Assembly: GCF_026213295.1 (NCBI RefSeq)
Contig: NC_079414.1
Location: forward strand, 6,724,505 to 6,788,504
From: Gadus chalcogrammus
Lineage: Eukaryota > Chordata > Actinopteri > Gadiformes > Gadidae
Reading direction: 5' to 3'
Length of the DNA: 64,000 nucleotides
Part shown: in pieces, positions 1-61,364 of the stretch
How the letters are laid out: every line of letters starts with the position of its first letter
How positions within the stretch are numbered: position 1 is the first letter of the stretch
Program-made: the position numbers and the translations under genes
The notes under the pieces: model-generated
Told to the model about the DNA's origin: nothing
Databases searched by the model: none
The model's input: only the letters and a program-made list of their open reading frames with translations

Positions 1-330
1 TTTTCAACAGGCTCCACAAATGCCTTCAGGAATTTTGCTAGGGCAGCCTTGTCTGGCTTTCGCAACCTCTGATTCTTGTCAAATAGAGACATTGGTGTTG
101 TCAACTCAAAGCCTAAAGCTTCTTTGGTCTTGACTTCACGCTCACTAATTATGATGAGGCGGTTGAAGAGCTTGAGTGAGTCAGTGATTAGCTTCTCTCC
201 ATTGATTTGAGACTGATGGTGCGTTCGAGTATTCTCTGCGAACCGACTCGGATCTCGGATCTGATGCCACGCCCACACTTCAAGCGCTTTATTATTATAG
301 TCGTCATGAATAACATTTAAATATCTAATG
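1..330 (-). CDS. Edge fragment of an unrecognised open frame, probably repeat-derived
   Basis: The minus strand is open for about 110 codons and runs off the left edge. The readable part includes the segments NGEKLITDSLKLFNRL, EALGFELTTPMSLF and RKPDKAALAKFLK, which look like real protein rather than chance frame. I cannot assign a family. Similar hydrophilic frames occur in dispersed fish repeats, so a mobile-element origin is likely but unproven. An AG at about 326 could be a splice acceptor. There is no start codon in the window. It could also be the 3' exon of a host gene lying to the left. Confidence 0.4.
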
Positions 331-22513
<22,183 letters not shown>

Positions 22514-25500
22514 CTCAGAGTATACAGGCCGAGAAAGCCCTGGGAATAAATCCCCTGGGAATAAAAGCCAAACCAACAAATGTGCAGCAGTGACACAAAA
22601 TGTAGCACGTAGCGTCTGTGCCCGCAAGCGTTAAGCGATCTGTGTTGCTATTAACAGCATCTCCAAAACGGACACTCGATAGGTTACCAATGATCAACTT
22701 TAGATAACCAGCGACGAGATTGTTCTTGTGTTTTACCAAGTCTTCTTATGAAAAATGGGCAGCCGAAGACAAATTAAGACGATTTGGAAACTCGTGTATA
22801 TAATACTTATGTCTGGCTTGGGCACAACTGTCACTGGAGCTGCTGCGGTCACAGACGTCTCCCTGAAGAGCTGTGCGTAAAATGGCTCGGGGGCGGGTAG
22901 TCCACATCCAGATTATAGTCATTCCTGCCCAGCGTTAAATCCATACGAATGGGCACAACAAACAAAAAAAGAGCAGTGCAACCTAAAATAAATCCAATAA
23001 ATCCTTAAAGGCGTTGTGGTGCGACTAGGACGCACAGCGGTTCAAGTTCATATCGTAGCTCGGCTCACTGTAAACAACCTCTTAGGTCCGGCTCAAACTG
23101 TCCTGCTCTCACGGTGACGTCAACGCTTCCCTCTTGTCCATCATATAGCATGCCGCCGTCGTTCAGTTTTCTTTCCATCCCTCGGTCGGTGTGTAACAGA
23201 AGTTGACACCGGTATAGGACGTTCCTCCGCGGAATTGACGCCAAGAAGAGTCACGCCCACACCACATCCAATTAAAAATTCCCTCGCCATGCCAATCATT
23301 ATCAAGTATCAAGTATTATACACAATTAAGCATATCATAATAATACAGACTTGTTCATTCAGAGGGTTTGGTCATAGGCGCTTGAGGTGACAATCATTTT
23401 CGCTGATTCCTCGCTGAGTACTTAGCATCTAATAAACTCAGCTAACAGGTGAGGTGAACAAACAATCTTTGTCTAAATTTGGCATGGTATCTCTCTCTCT
23501 CTCTGCCTTCATCTCTTCCCTTTCATCCCTATCTCTCTACCACACACACACACACACACACGAACACACACACACACACACACACACTCACTGCTTGTTT
23601 AAACTTTCTGTGTTACATAGATGTTTCCCTCATGACTTGATATTGTGGCTGTCAGAGTTGCACAAATGTACCTCATTACCCCCTCCCCCCCCACACACAC
23701 ACACACAGTGTCAGCTTTCATTCCAATGACCCTTCCAGTCTAAATATAAAGCAGCTCTGTCTTGACTTACTCAGTGAGGCATGCGCAGATGACAAATATC
23801 CATCAAAGCCCCAACAGGAGTTCAGTGTTTATGTTTGCCACCCCCATCCCCCCCCCCTCACTCACCCCATATTGTAACAAGTCGGTAGCCCATACCCTTG
23901 GTGTCCTATGACCACTTTGTTGGTGAGTCTGACATTTCGCCAGCAGGTATTAACCATCAAATATTAAGAGGTGTACAAAAAAGCAACAAACTCTTGCGCA
24001 CACACAGTTAGGAAACAAAAAAAACAATACACAATAAAATACATAATAGAAAACCCTGCAACACCCCAATTATGACTTTAATAGCCCAATCCTTAGCTAG
24101 TATTGTTTGTCATGTTAACACTGTAATCTGGTTCAGGTGAGTACATAGATTGTGCCCATACACGAGCAGGTTCATTGTTCAAACCATGCTACCAGCGGTC
24201 TGTGGACCCCCAGCAGTCTGTGGCCCCCAGCGGTCAGATGCCCCTCGGCGGTCTGATGCTGTCCCCAGTGGTATTATGCCCCGGCGGTCTAGAGGTTTGC
24301 GGTGGAATTGCAATGCTAGGCTAGTGTGTAAAAAGCTTAATATATCCTAACAAGCAGATATAACCCCCACACTTTGCACAATGGAAACTAACCACGAGTT
24401 CCTATAATGTGAGGATGCATAACATTATTTCAAGAGAAATGTATGCTATGCTCTATAAGCCCTTTGTCGTGCTTAACAAAGTTGAAACACTCAATGCCTT
24501 TAGCACATAGCTAAAGGCATTTAGCACAAGAGCATGACACTAGATTTATTTAGGAGTTCAGACTGTCATCACAATCACATCCTGTACAGTTATATAATCG
24601 GACAGTCCTGGACAGTATCAATAGGAATATATTCCCTGGTGTCCTTGTAAGTAAGACACCCAACAATTCAAAATGAAGTAAAACAAATAACTAAATTCAA
24701 CTTCTTTTTTATTAATGACCTTTCGCTGAGGAACACTGGCAGTGATTCTCCTTAGAGGGATTTACAAAGAGACAGAGGCATTGACAAAATGGAGGGGCAG
24801 ATAGAGAAAGAATCATACACGAGGAAGATGATGAAAGGAGCAAGCCCAGAAACTAGCCTGCTTTTAGTCGTCTTGATTAGTCCAAGTTATAATAAATAGC
24901 TCGCCCTATTGCTGCACGGGGAAAACAACCCAAACAAGACGCCGTTGGGAGAATTTAAATTGGGCAATGAGGCGTTCAGGCTGTTTTTTGGAATACTTTC
25001 AAACCTTTATAAAAATGAGTGTATTGTACGATACAACTTAACCTACCAAACAAGGTTAAACTACCAGAGAGGGCCTCCTTCCAATGCATAAAAGAGGGAA
25101 AGTTTAGTTCTGCAGTTTGTGATTGACCGGTACTAGGAAAGACGGACAGAAACTAAACCAGGCAGATTATTCCGTAAGTGAGCAGTGATGGCGTATCAGA
25201 CAGTTCCCTGTAGCAACAAGTGTCTATCCTTTTTAATATGTATTACAGCACCAAAAAAACACAGGTTAGGAGCTTACCACCCACCCATCCATCTAACAGT
25301 GTTGGGGACAGAGAAGCTCCGCTGCCTTTACCGTAGAGCTGGGAGACAGAGCCCCTAGCTTAACCAAGGAGGCCTACACAGAGAGGGCAGAGGCTGGACC
25401 ATACAGGTAGTGGTTTGGTTTTAATGTGATCTAAACAACAACGGGAAGGAGGAAAGTGTGTGTGGGGGGGGGGGGGGGGTCTCATTGGCTCAACCAAAAT

Positions 25501-26064
25501 TGATATGCACAATGAACACAGGATATGAAAAGCAACATAACATCTGGGGAACACAGAAGATTGTTGTAGTGGACCGCAGGAGAGATCCAAACACCGAAAG
25601 GTGATCCGATTTGATTGTAGAAAACACTATCTTCGTAGGAAATTGCTTGTTTTCAAAATCCACATGGTGTTGAGCATCAACAGCAGCAGTTCAATGGTGG
25701 GCAAGAGGAGCAGTCTGTGCTACAAGGCAGGAGTGGTGTTAAAGCTGTTCAGTACTTTTGCCCCCCAATGGGAACCCAAGGCCCCTTCTAAAGTTCCCCA
25801 GCAAAGCGCTGGGCACTAGATCATATAAAAACAGAGTTTAAACTCAAATTATTTACACAATGTATTAGTTCTCATTACCAGCCTCTAAGGCTGAAACGCT
25901 TTTTGTTGGGGTGTTCTGTGGGGGAGGGGGTCACAGGGCTACTAGTTACAAAGGAACTAAGTCAACTTTAAGTTGGAGCATTCTGAAAAAAAAAAAATCG
26001 GACTAGTTGGAAATCAAAGGCCTCATGTGGGAGCAGCACACTACTCGTGCGTTAGAATTTAACG

Positions 26065-26207
<143 letters not shown>

Positions 26208-27107
26208 AGTCCTGATCAGAAAAGGCGAGCGTTGTGGAAGATCTAAGGAAGCAGAATGTCGGGGAGCGCTCTACCGTTTCTTCCTAAAGACTAGGCATTG
26301 AGTATTTTGTACTAGTACTTTGTTTACATTATTGGAAGGTTATTGAAATGGCTACTAGGATTGAGTTTCCAGCTCCAATGAACATGAGTAGCAAACCGGG
26401 GGGGTCCCCCTTCGCCACCCGGCCCTCGCCATCTCACTCAAGTTAGCCGTCCAAAGACCTATTCGTTTTGGTAACAAATGTGAACTTAATGCGATATCAT
26501 ACAAAAAAAAAAAAAAAAGTGAAAATGTACCTCAACTAAAGCTTATAAAATATAATACGAATAAAATAATATAATATTCCTTGGTCCGTAAAAACTATGT
26601 TACCATAAGAAAAACCCTCCCAATGAGTTCCCCCAGCCCCACAGCCGCTCCCGTGCACACCGGCGCCAAGCTCTTCAGTACAAAAACCAAAGACACACTT
26701 GACACTAGTATAAAGTAAGCATGGGGAAGACCTCCTACAAAACCACAGCTACAAAAACAAACAAGAGTTCTTTGACATGAAAGGCTTCAGTGACTGTCTG
26801 TGTCGGTGGCAGGGGGGAGTCGTGTGCATCCCCGCTGTTGATTTATACCGTACAATCCTCAGACTGGGACTCGTTCTCAATCCACAACTGTCCACAAGAG
26901 GGGGCTAAAGAGGAGTGAGTGGGGAGTAAAAAAATAAAAGATATTACACCCCACCTCTCCACCCCACCCAAAGTCTGTGTCTTTTAAAAGAGGAAAAACC
27001 ATTGTCCATTTCCACGGAGGACAGTTGCTCTCTTGATTCAGTTTGTGGCTTGGCGTGCTGTTCTGCCCGGGGTCCATGCGCCTCCTTTGGGAAACACGCA
27101 CTCGCCG

Positions 27108-27236
<129 letters not shown>

Positions 27237-27240
27237 GCTA

Positions 27241-34129
<6,889 letters not shown>

Positions 34130-35550
34130 CTTCCAATAACTCTCTCTAAAAAAAAGTCCAACAATCGCGAGATCCCTCCCCCAGCCCCTTAGCGAGGCGA
34201 GTCGGACAACAGAAGAACCAGACTGGGAGAGAAAAAGGGAGAAGCGGGAGGTGTGACGGGGTGAGAAGCGAGGGAGGGGGCGACGGGCAGAGGGTAGACG
34301 CCACAACAACAGGCGTGGGAAAGTTCGAATGTCGCGCGAGAACAAAAAAACTCTCATAATAGACAATAATGAAAAATGGCCAAAGCTATCGCGAGATTCG
34401 GTGATACCCTTATAACCTGCCTGAGCTGCTTTCACAAGGTAGCATACTGTAATTCGATTCCCACGCCTTATTGAGCAATAAACCAACCACACATCCCCTA
34501 CAGCAGAGAGCTAGAAAGCGCAACTTGGGGATAAGGATTAGTATGAACTGAGGCCAATATAATGGAGAATGTCTATTGCGCTTGACAAGAGATAAGAAAA
34601 CAGATCATTGAGAAGTGACCCACTTATTCATGGGAAATATTCCTTGGCTCTACATCTCATAAGGTGATAGTAAATAAATAAACATTCAGACTCAAAGTAC
34701 ATGATAAAAGTAGTTGTCCTAAAAGGCACATTTTATGTATTTCTTAATGGTATAAACATGTTTATTTATGAATAATTATAATAATGTATTGCATTTATGT
34801 AGCACTTTTTTGCAAGTCACTCAGAGCACTACGTAGTGTGTGTGGAGGGGGATATGACACCTCATCCACTTGCATCTTCATGTAGCCAGCACAGAATGAG
34901 CTTAATCATTTAATTTTTCATTATAGAATCAATTGAATGTGTACAGTGTGTGCATTAATGATAGCATGTCAATCCATTGGAACACTTTTACAAACTAAAA
35001 TGTTGTATTTGGAAGTATAATAGGCTATGGCAAAATAGTGAAAAGTTCCCGTATTTCTAATTGTGCAGTGGTAAAAAGTATGAAAAATATGATGCCTAAA
35101 TACGAAATAAAAAAATAGTAATAAAACAAAAGGTAAAGCTCACTTGGCAAAAAAATTACAATGAATGGAATGAGAAAACACAATTTTAGACTAAAATATC
35201 AAACAGAAATGACCATTTGACCACCATGAAATGTTGTAGCGCTGCCTCTGCTGTCCAACAGGGACTTGTCTGTCACTCCTTGATGATCACACACAACATA
35301 GGCCAGTGTCATTGAAAAATATCTTCATTTAGTCTTGGTCTAGCTCTTTTCTAAAGTAAACATAACATATATAGATTTTATATACATACAGCGAAATTTA
35401 TAAAAATTAATTCCATCTTTTGATTTTTAAGGAAGAAGTCCTTTGATTTTTCAATTGCAAGTCAGTAAATCTCACAGAAATCCAACATGTGGGAATCCTA
35501 TCGGTTGTCCTTGACCTGTCTGCACAGCACTTTTTTTTGGCTTTAAATCT
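34130..35550. other. RBPJ 5' flank and HGSNAT 3' flank
   Basis: 34130-34420 holds the RBPJ 5' UTR and a moderately GC-rich promoter with CGCGAG motifs and no clear TATA box. The rest is AT-rich. The HGSNAT 3' UTR runs leftward from 35550; a minus-strand AATAAA lies near 34761-34766. No coding frame. Confidence 0.45.
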
Positions 35551-44234
<8,684 letters not shown>

Positions 44235-44655
44235 CTTAACAACATCAGGTCTCTGATGGTCTGTTTCTCGGCTCTCTTTCTCGGAGCCCTTATTAGACTC
44301 CACTTTGGCCTTTTTTCTCCTTTTGTACATCAGCCTCTTCCGGTCCCTTCTTGTTTTGAAAGAGTAGTGGGAGAGAGAAGGTACAAAGTACATACAGGTC
44401 AAGGGTTTGTGTCTTAACTACACTTACACTCATTATGTGGTCAGTTTACACTTGTTCCAAAGAATAGTAGTAGTCGAATGAAATTATGTGAGAATATATG
44501 TTAACTATTCAATATATTTATACATATTTAAAATTTTCAGCAAATATTCGTGTGAACAGTTGCTTCAAAAGGGCTGAAGTCTAACGCATGCGCACAAGCT
44601 ACGGTGTAGAGAAATATACATCGATATCCGAGTGCTCCTCCCTGAATCTTTCACT
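44235..44655. promoter_or_regulatory. Bidirectional promoter interval between HGSNAT and DCTN6
   Basis: The two start codons are 421 bp apart and divergent, so both promoters must lie here or overlap the 5' exons. No TATA box stands out. GCATGCGCAC near 44587-44596 resembles an NRF1-type TGCGCATGCGCA site, common in bidirectional housekeeping promoters. The extent is inferred from gene geometry. Confidence 0.6.
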
Positions 44656-46402
<1,747 letters not shown>

Positions 46403-47346
46403 AACAAACTACTAGGAATGTCGGATCTATTTATAAAACTATAACAGGCTTCTTAAATTCCCCAAAGTGCAAATGTATATAGTACTGAAAATTCAGGCTG
46501 CTTTGGTAGTTGATGCTCTCCTTTGTTAATGCTATAACAAATATTTTCTACTTGTTTGACTAGAAATTTCTCTTCCAATGCCTTAGATTTTATATATCTA
46601 ATTAAATGCTTAAAATTTGGTTTGGTTTTATTTCATAGAAATAAATTACTGCAGTTTAAGCTATGAAGAGGTTAACGAAAGTTAAAGCACATTTTCAAAC
46701 AATTAAGATCCTATTTTTGAAGGGTAACGGTACAGCTTGAAGTGTTACATGTTGAATATATCCTGGGTTGTATGAGGGAGGTAAGTGGTGTTATTATTGG
46801 CTTCTTCAAACTGGTCATGCAGTAAAATGAAACATAAGCCCATATGAGCAGTTGCCTTTATCTGAAGCATACAAATTCAAAAATGAAACAAATGGTCAGT
46901 ACTTAAGTGTAGTATGCAGCATACTTAAACTAGTTTTTACAACAAATTGGTCCCCGTGTCCTTTGAACATTTGACCTTTCTGAACTTTTGACTTTTCTAA
47001 CCACTGCAGTGTCAACCACAATTCAACTCCATAGTATTCTGGTTTGTGTTTTTACTATCAAGTCATTGGAGTATCCCGATGAGGAAAGTAGTTATGCAGT
47101 AAGTCTTGTGTAAAGCTAACACAATCCAATCCTTTGAGTCCATTATCGACGATCATTGAAGCAATGATGGGATCGATAAGTGCAATCGGGAACTTTGATA
47201 ATTCAAAATAAAGAATAAACTCAAAGTAACAATAAAACCACCAACCAACACTTTAGAACAATTCAACAGTCTGGGTTGTAGAGGCGCATAAGGCCAATAT
47301 CCCTTGGGCTAAAGCTCCGGCCTTCTTGCTCTCTAGCCAGCCAGCG
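46403..47346. other. Convergent 3' UTR interval of DCTN6 and GTF2E2
   Basis: 945 bp between two stop codons. The plus-strand AATAAA at 46640 suits DCTN6. For GTF2E2 the only clear minus-strand AATAAA is TTTATT near 46628-46633, almost opposite the DCTN6 signal, so the two transcripts may overlap at their 3' ends. No coding frame. Confidence 0.5.
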
Positions 47347-56415
<9,069 letters not shown>

Positions 56416-56664
56416 CTCGACTGTGAAAACACAAACACAATTCATAAGGTGAAAGTCTTTTCATTTAATCGATAATAACCCTAATGGATAACACTGCTCA
56501 GATATGAGATTAATACAGTGCTTACAACTTAATAACACACAAAACCTCACACCCCAATTATCAATACAAAATGAACTATGTTGAACAGCATGATCAAGTC
56601 AACCGTTTGGTCCAACTACTTGGACTTATGTCTATGAGAAGAGCTGTGACATAGCTCTGTGAAG

Positions 56665-57055
56665 GTTAGAACTGGCAGTATTTAGATTTGATAATGTTAC
56701 TACATCGGACTAGTACCAGTTGTATGTAGAGTCAAGAGCTACATAAAAACTTAGGACTGGGAGTATTTCGATGGTGTATTAGTGTAATACTACATCAAAC
56801 TAGTACCAGTTGTATTTTGAGCTACCTTGACCTGTACGTGAGAACCGTCAGTATTTCGATTGTGCATTATTGTAATATCACATCAGACTAGTACCAGTTG
56901 TATGTTGAGCTACCTTAATCTGTACATGTGAGAACTGGCAGTATTTAGATTGTGTATTAGTGTGATACTACATCAGACCAGTACCAGTTGTATGTAGAGC
57001 TAACTTGATCTGTACATGTGAGAAATGGCAGTATTTAGATTGTGTAATAGTAACA
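56665..57055. repeat. 90-bp tandem repeat, more than four copies
   Basis: The landmark CAGTATTT[AC]GAT recurs at about 56675, 56759, 56849, 56939 and 57029, and CTAGTACCAGTTGTATGT lies in each intervening unit. The last three intervals are 90 bp. Copies are about 85-90% alike by eye. In the GTF2E2 5' UTR intron, between the non-coding exon and the ATG exon. Confidence 0.85.
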
Positions 57056-57285
57056 ACACTAAGGTGAACAGGAGATCTAGGATCTACATAGACCCGTCCC
57101 TGGAGTCAGAAACACGCCTCTGACAGGGTTGAAACTAAAGGTTTGGACCCCAACGTTTCTAGCCACATTAGGCTTTATTGTGTCGCTTTCTCATGAAAAC
57201 ACCTGATCAAAGGAATAACAAAAGTTGTGACAGTGCTGGTGTCGGCATGCTAGCTGCGTGGAGTTAACTACCGTCCTTACATTAC

Positions 57286-57400
57286 CTTGTGTGTGGATCA
57301 CGCTCCGCTAGGCAAGAGAAACGTGGATACGCGATGCTTCTCCGTACAACTCAACGAAATGTTGGTTGAATCCGACAATCAGGTTCTTCTTCCTTCTCCT
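57286..57400 (-). promoter_or_regulatory. GTF2E2 5' non-coding exon and promoter
   Basis: On the minus strand CACACACAAG|GTAATG forms a donor at 57286. The ATG exon is preceded by an acceptor (TTTTCACAG at about 56421), so the 5' UTR must be spliced from upstream, and this is the best candidate. The transcription start is not defined; TTCTTCTTCCTTCTCC near 57385 could be a pyrimidine-rich initiator region. Confidence 0.5.
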
Positions 57401-57419
57401 TCTTTTTCAGTATAATGGC

Positions 57420-59900
57420 TACGACGTTCAGCGTTAAGACGCATCACCGCCCCCTACTGGACCGGAATGGGGCCCAAAGTTCCCCAACAACAAAACAAAT
57501 CCATTCAACCATCTTTATTAACCCTGTTTCTTTTAAAAACGTAAACAAGGTTTCAAATTGTCCTTCCTCAATGCTGATTATCAGGATCCAATACTCCCAC
57601 TCCACATTTCTTTATTTCATTCTTTAACTTTTCTCTCAGTGTTTCTGTCGGCGACAGATGACCTGTTCTTCTCATAAGCCACACGTGTCCCCATTAAATG
57701 CATTGTTTTATGTAAAGCTGTATGTCCTGACCTCAATCTTGATAGGATTGTTTGTTTTGGGATTTTTTTGACTGTTGTTTGCATTCCTCCCACTTTTGCT
57801 TTATTTTATAAATGACGCCCTTGGTTCACTAGCTTCCCAATGCCTTTGGCTGTCATGATATGGTGCTGTACTATAGCTTTAGCTTCAGCTTTACTGGAAT
57901 CAACCTCCACCATTCTGGTCTGTTTTAGCGCCTCTTTAGCTAGAGAGTTGGCCATTTCAGTCCCCTCAATGCCCCAGCAGGAATCAACAGAAACCGGACT
58001 GCTGTTTCTGTATGTCTCAATATTATGATTAGTGTTTCATATATTTCATAGTGTAATTCTGCTGCTTTGGGATGACATGGACTGCAATGATACCAGCGCT
58101 GATAACGAGTCTGAGCCTATCAACTTTTTTAGCTTACTTTGCTCTATCCACTGCGATGCAGCTAATAGCTAACTGTATACACTGTTAAGTGATCTGGTAT
58201 TCTTTCCTTAATGTTTAGATGTAGAACTTGTTCAACAAAAGAAAACCCAGTATTTCGGAGTCACGGGGTAAGGTACTATGGAGCTGTATCTTTTCTCATG
58301 GTATCCTATTTATTTTGCCATTTTACTTACGGCCCAAACATAACACTCACCCTTCACTTTCCCACTCTCTCCCCAGCATGGACTAAGAGCCTTTACAGAT
58401 GGATGATCTCCTTCCTTGTGGACTTGCCCAATAAGATAATAAATCAACATTAGTTGCTTGTATCTTAGGCCAAGTGGTATTTCTCCCATCTCCACTTGGA
58501 CTGCTATGGATAAGTCTTAATGGCCCCACAGCATAATCTCAGTGCCTGATTTTGTATGACTTTCATCTTATTTAACAATATTTTTTCCGCTGACCTTTAT
58601 ACTACACTCCCACAATCAATCAAGCAAAGCAGTGCATCTTCCTCAAAGAACTTCTACTTGCTCCCCATTCAGATCCTGTCAGGCATTTCATTACATTTAG
58701 AACCGTCTTGCATATTTTCACCATCTTATTTATATTATCAATCCAGGTCAACTTTGTATCAAATAAACCCCCCAAAAATCAAAAACCTACATCATATATA
58801 TATACATCAGCCTTTCCTACCTTCTCCCGAGCAAATACCATCCATTTTGTATTCTCAACTAAAAACCTAAATCCCCATGAGCATAGCCATTTCTCAACTA
58901 CTCTAACTCCTGCTTTATTCTTACCTTCAAAGAATATAACATTCTTCCCCCTTTTCCAAAAGCCCCCATCTTGGACGAATAACAATCTTCCTATGTCCAA
59001 ATTCATGTTGGAATACACATCATTAATCATAATGGAAAGAATTATTGGGCCGATCTGAGTAGTTGCGTTATCAACATTATACCTGTTAGATAGCTGATCC
59101 CATCGCAACCTCAATAGATCTATCAAATAAAAAATCTTTAATCCAATTAAAAGTTCTTTCTGTTACTTTCCATTTTATATAATTGAACCATTAATCCTTC
59201 TTTCAAACCCATATCATATGCTTTTTCTAGTACATAAAAAAGCATTGATCAACAAGTAAGTGAAGTAAGTGAAATTGGTCAAGCTTGTTGGACTTGCCGG
59301 GTCCTTTCCTGATTTTATTTTAGGTATGCAGGTAACTGCATCTTTCCAACTGATAGGTACCCATACTTCCTCTCATACTTCATTATGTATTCCTTAAAGT
59401 CCAACCCCGTAGGCCTACATTGTTTAACATTATCCAACAAATTTAGTCTTTCCCTGGAGATATTTATGATATATTATTTTGCTATAGTCTCCGCATTTCT
59501 TGTATAGTAAAAGGTGCATCCATTGAAGCACCTATAGGCCTACACTCTTGCCTCTGTAAAATCTCTGGATATGCTCCTTTAGTTTCTTCTCCCCTTCGTT
59601 TCCTTTCCTCTGTTAGATTATTGGAGCTAGACATTTCAGTGAACGTCTGTGCTATTATTTCTGCTTTATCTTCATTTGATATTGCGGTTTCCTGTCCCGC
59701 TTTTTATACTGGATACTGCCAATCTCTTTGGATGCTGCTCATCTTTCTTATCATACCCCATACCCTACCTATCGGAGTTGATCTGCCTATTTTGTTCCAG
59801 AAGCCAATCTTTTGAATATACGTTTCTCTTTTTAACCCACTGGATGTTTGCATTTTTAAAGCTCATTTTCTGTGCAGCTCCTTTTTCGATGTTGCGGATA
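57420..59900 (-). pseudogene. Decayed LINE with reverse transcriptase and RNase H remnants
   Basis: Minus-strand frames interrupted by stops and frameshifts. At 58779-59126, IGPIILSIMINDVYSNMNLD, DIGRLLFVQDGGFWKRGKN and SWGFRFLVENTK match the LINE reverse-transcriptase fingers/palm. The catalytic Y/F-x-D-D box reads FVQD followed by G, so it is dead. At 57830-58000, SCWGIEGTEMANSLAKEALK matches the end of an RNase H domain. A polymerase-plus-RNase H order fits I/Nimb-like LINEs, but the clade is not proven. The 3' end lies near 57420, by AGTAGGGGGCGGTGATGCG. 5' truncated near 59900. Confidence 0.75.
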
Positions 59901-60419
59901 TATACAATCGAAACTCGGATTTACCAAATTTACTATGGAGCGCCACCTAATGTGTTGCCAAGACTTTGCATGTTTTTTTGTGTGGTGTATGTTGTATCTG
60001 TTTGGATGGATGAAGGATCAGTTGATAATTCGATTCATTCATTATAATTTAGGAATTATGTATTCTAACTAAGGGAAATCTTAATATAAAAACAATAAAA
60101 ACTAGAAAATGCATTTCCTGTAGAAAATGCAGTGAGTGCTGGGGTACAAAGTGAACATCCATGAAAATATTTTTTAATAAAGCCACATAGATTAAGACAT
60201 GAATAAACGTTAAATGTCTTGAATCAAATTAAGGGATTTGAACAAAAGCTCAAAAGTCTAAATGGTGCAAACAATGTAAACATGCACACCATTTAAGAAA
60301 ACAGTAAATGGTTGGAAACAAATATAGTTACCGCTGAATGAAAAGCGCAAAGCATTGCTAAAAATGCAGAAATGTAAAATGAATTTAACTGAAGAATCTG
60401 AAACATCAAAGGTAATGCA

Positions 60420-60549
<130 letters not shown>

Positions 60550-60569
60550 CATCACGTTCCAGCGTCAAC

Positions 60570-60632
60570 GTAAATTTACATTTACATTTAGGGCATTTAA
60601 CAGACACTTTAGCCAAAGTGACTTACAAGTAC
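60570..60632. repeat. Short dispersed-repeat motif
   Basis: TTTACATTTAGGGCATTT, then AACAGACACTTTAGCCAAAG and TGACTTACAAGT, is a pattern I recognise from many teleost dispersed repeats. Only this core is present; the family is not assigned. Confidence 0.45.
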
Positions 60633-60779
60633 TTGTCATAAGAAGTGAAACAATATATCGCTATCAGTACAGTAAAGATGTTCATAGAACCAAGTGCAAG
60701 TAGGCTACTAACAATCGCTAGGCAGCCCATTCCCCATGTAAAGCAATGATAGCAGCTACTGCAGATGCTACACAATTAA

Positions 60780-61271
60780 AGGGATACTTCACCCATTTAG
60801 AACCGGCGTTCTATCATTATAAAATCGCTATTGTAATATAAATAAATATATAAATAAATATCAGTCTAAACCAGTCTCCCCTTGGCCCATTTTTTCTCAT
60901 CAAATTTTCTCCCGAAATGACGCGTTTGTCGTCATTTCGGGAGAAATATCTTGTCCCGCTAGAAGGGCCGAGGACTACAACACACTTTTGGTGGCAAACT
61001 TTTCCACCAATAAGGAATGAGAGGGGGCGGGAGCTCGCGTACTGAGGGGTAATGAGGGGGACGAGAGAGACCGACAGGTGGGCGGGGCAGCGAGCGCAAT
61101 GCACTGTGGTAGTTGGAGGTTTTCTTACTTTGAGCCAGAGAGACCATGAAAACACTCTTTCTGCCTTTTTTCAGGCTAGGATGAACCGATTTCAATTTTC
61201 TTTCCACATTTATAATACATTGAATTATTTAATTCATAAAACCTTCATATTCCCACCGGTGAAGTATCTCT
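60780..61271. mobile_element. TTAA-flanked non-autonomous element, 492 bp
   Basis: Ends AGGGATACTTCACC and the complement of GGTGAAGTATCTCT, 13 of 14 matching. TTAA lies on both sides (60776-60779 and 61272-61275), the piggyBac target signature. It contains a perfect 17-bp-arm hairpin at 60906-60946. No transposase. Confidence 0.75.
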
Positions 61272-61364
61272 TTAAGTACTATGAAAAATAAAGTGCTTGT
61301 GTACATCAAGTGCCAGGACGTACAGCATACAATGGTTGCCGGAAGGGGCTCGGTAGCTAAGCTA

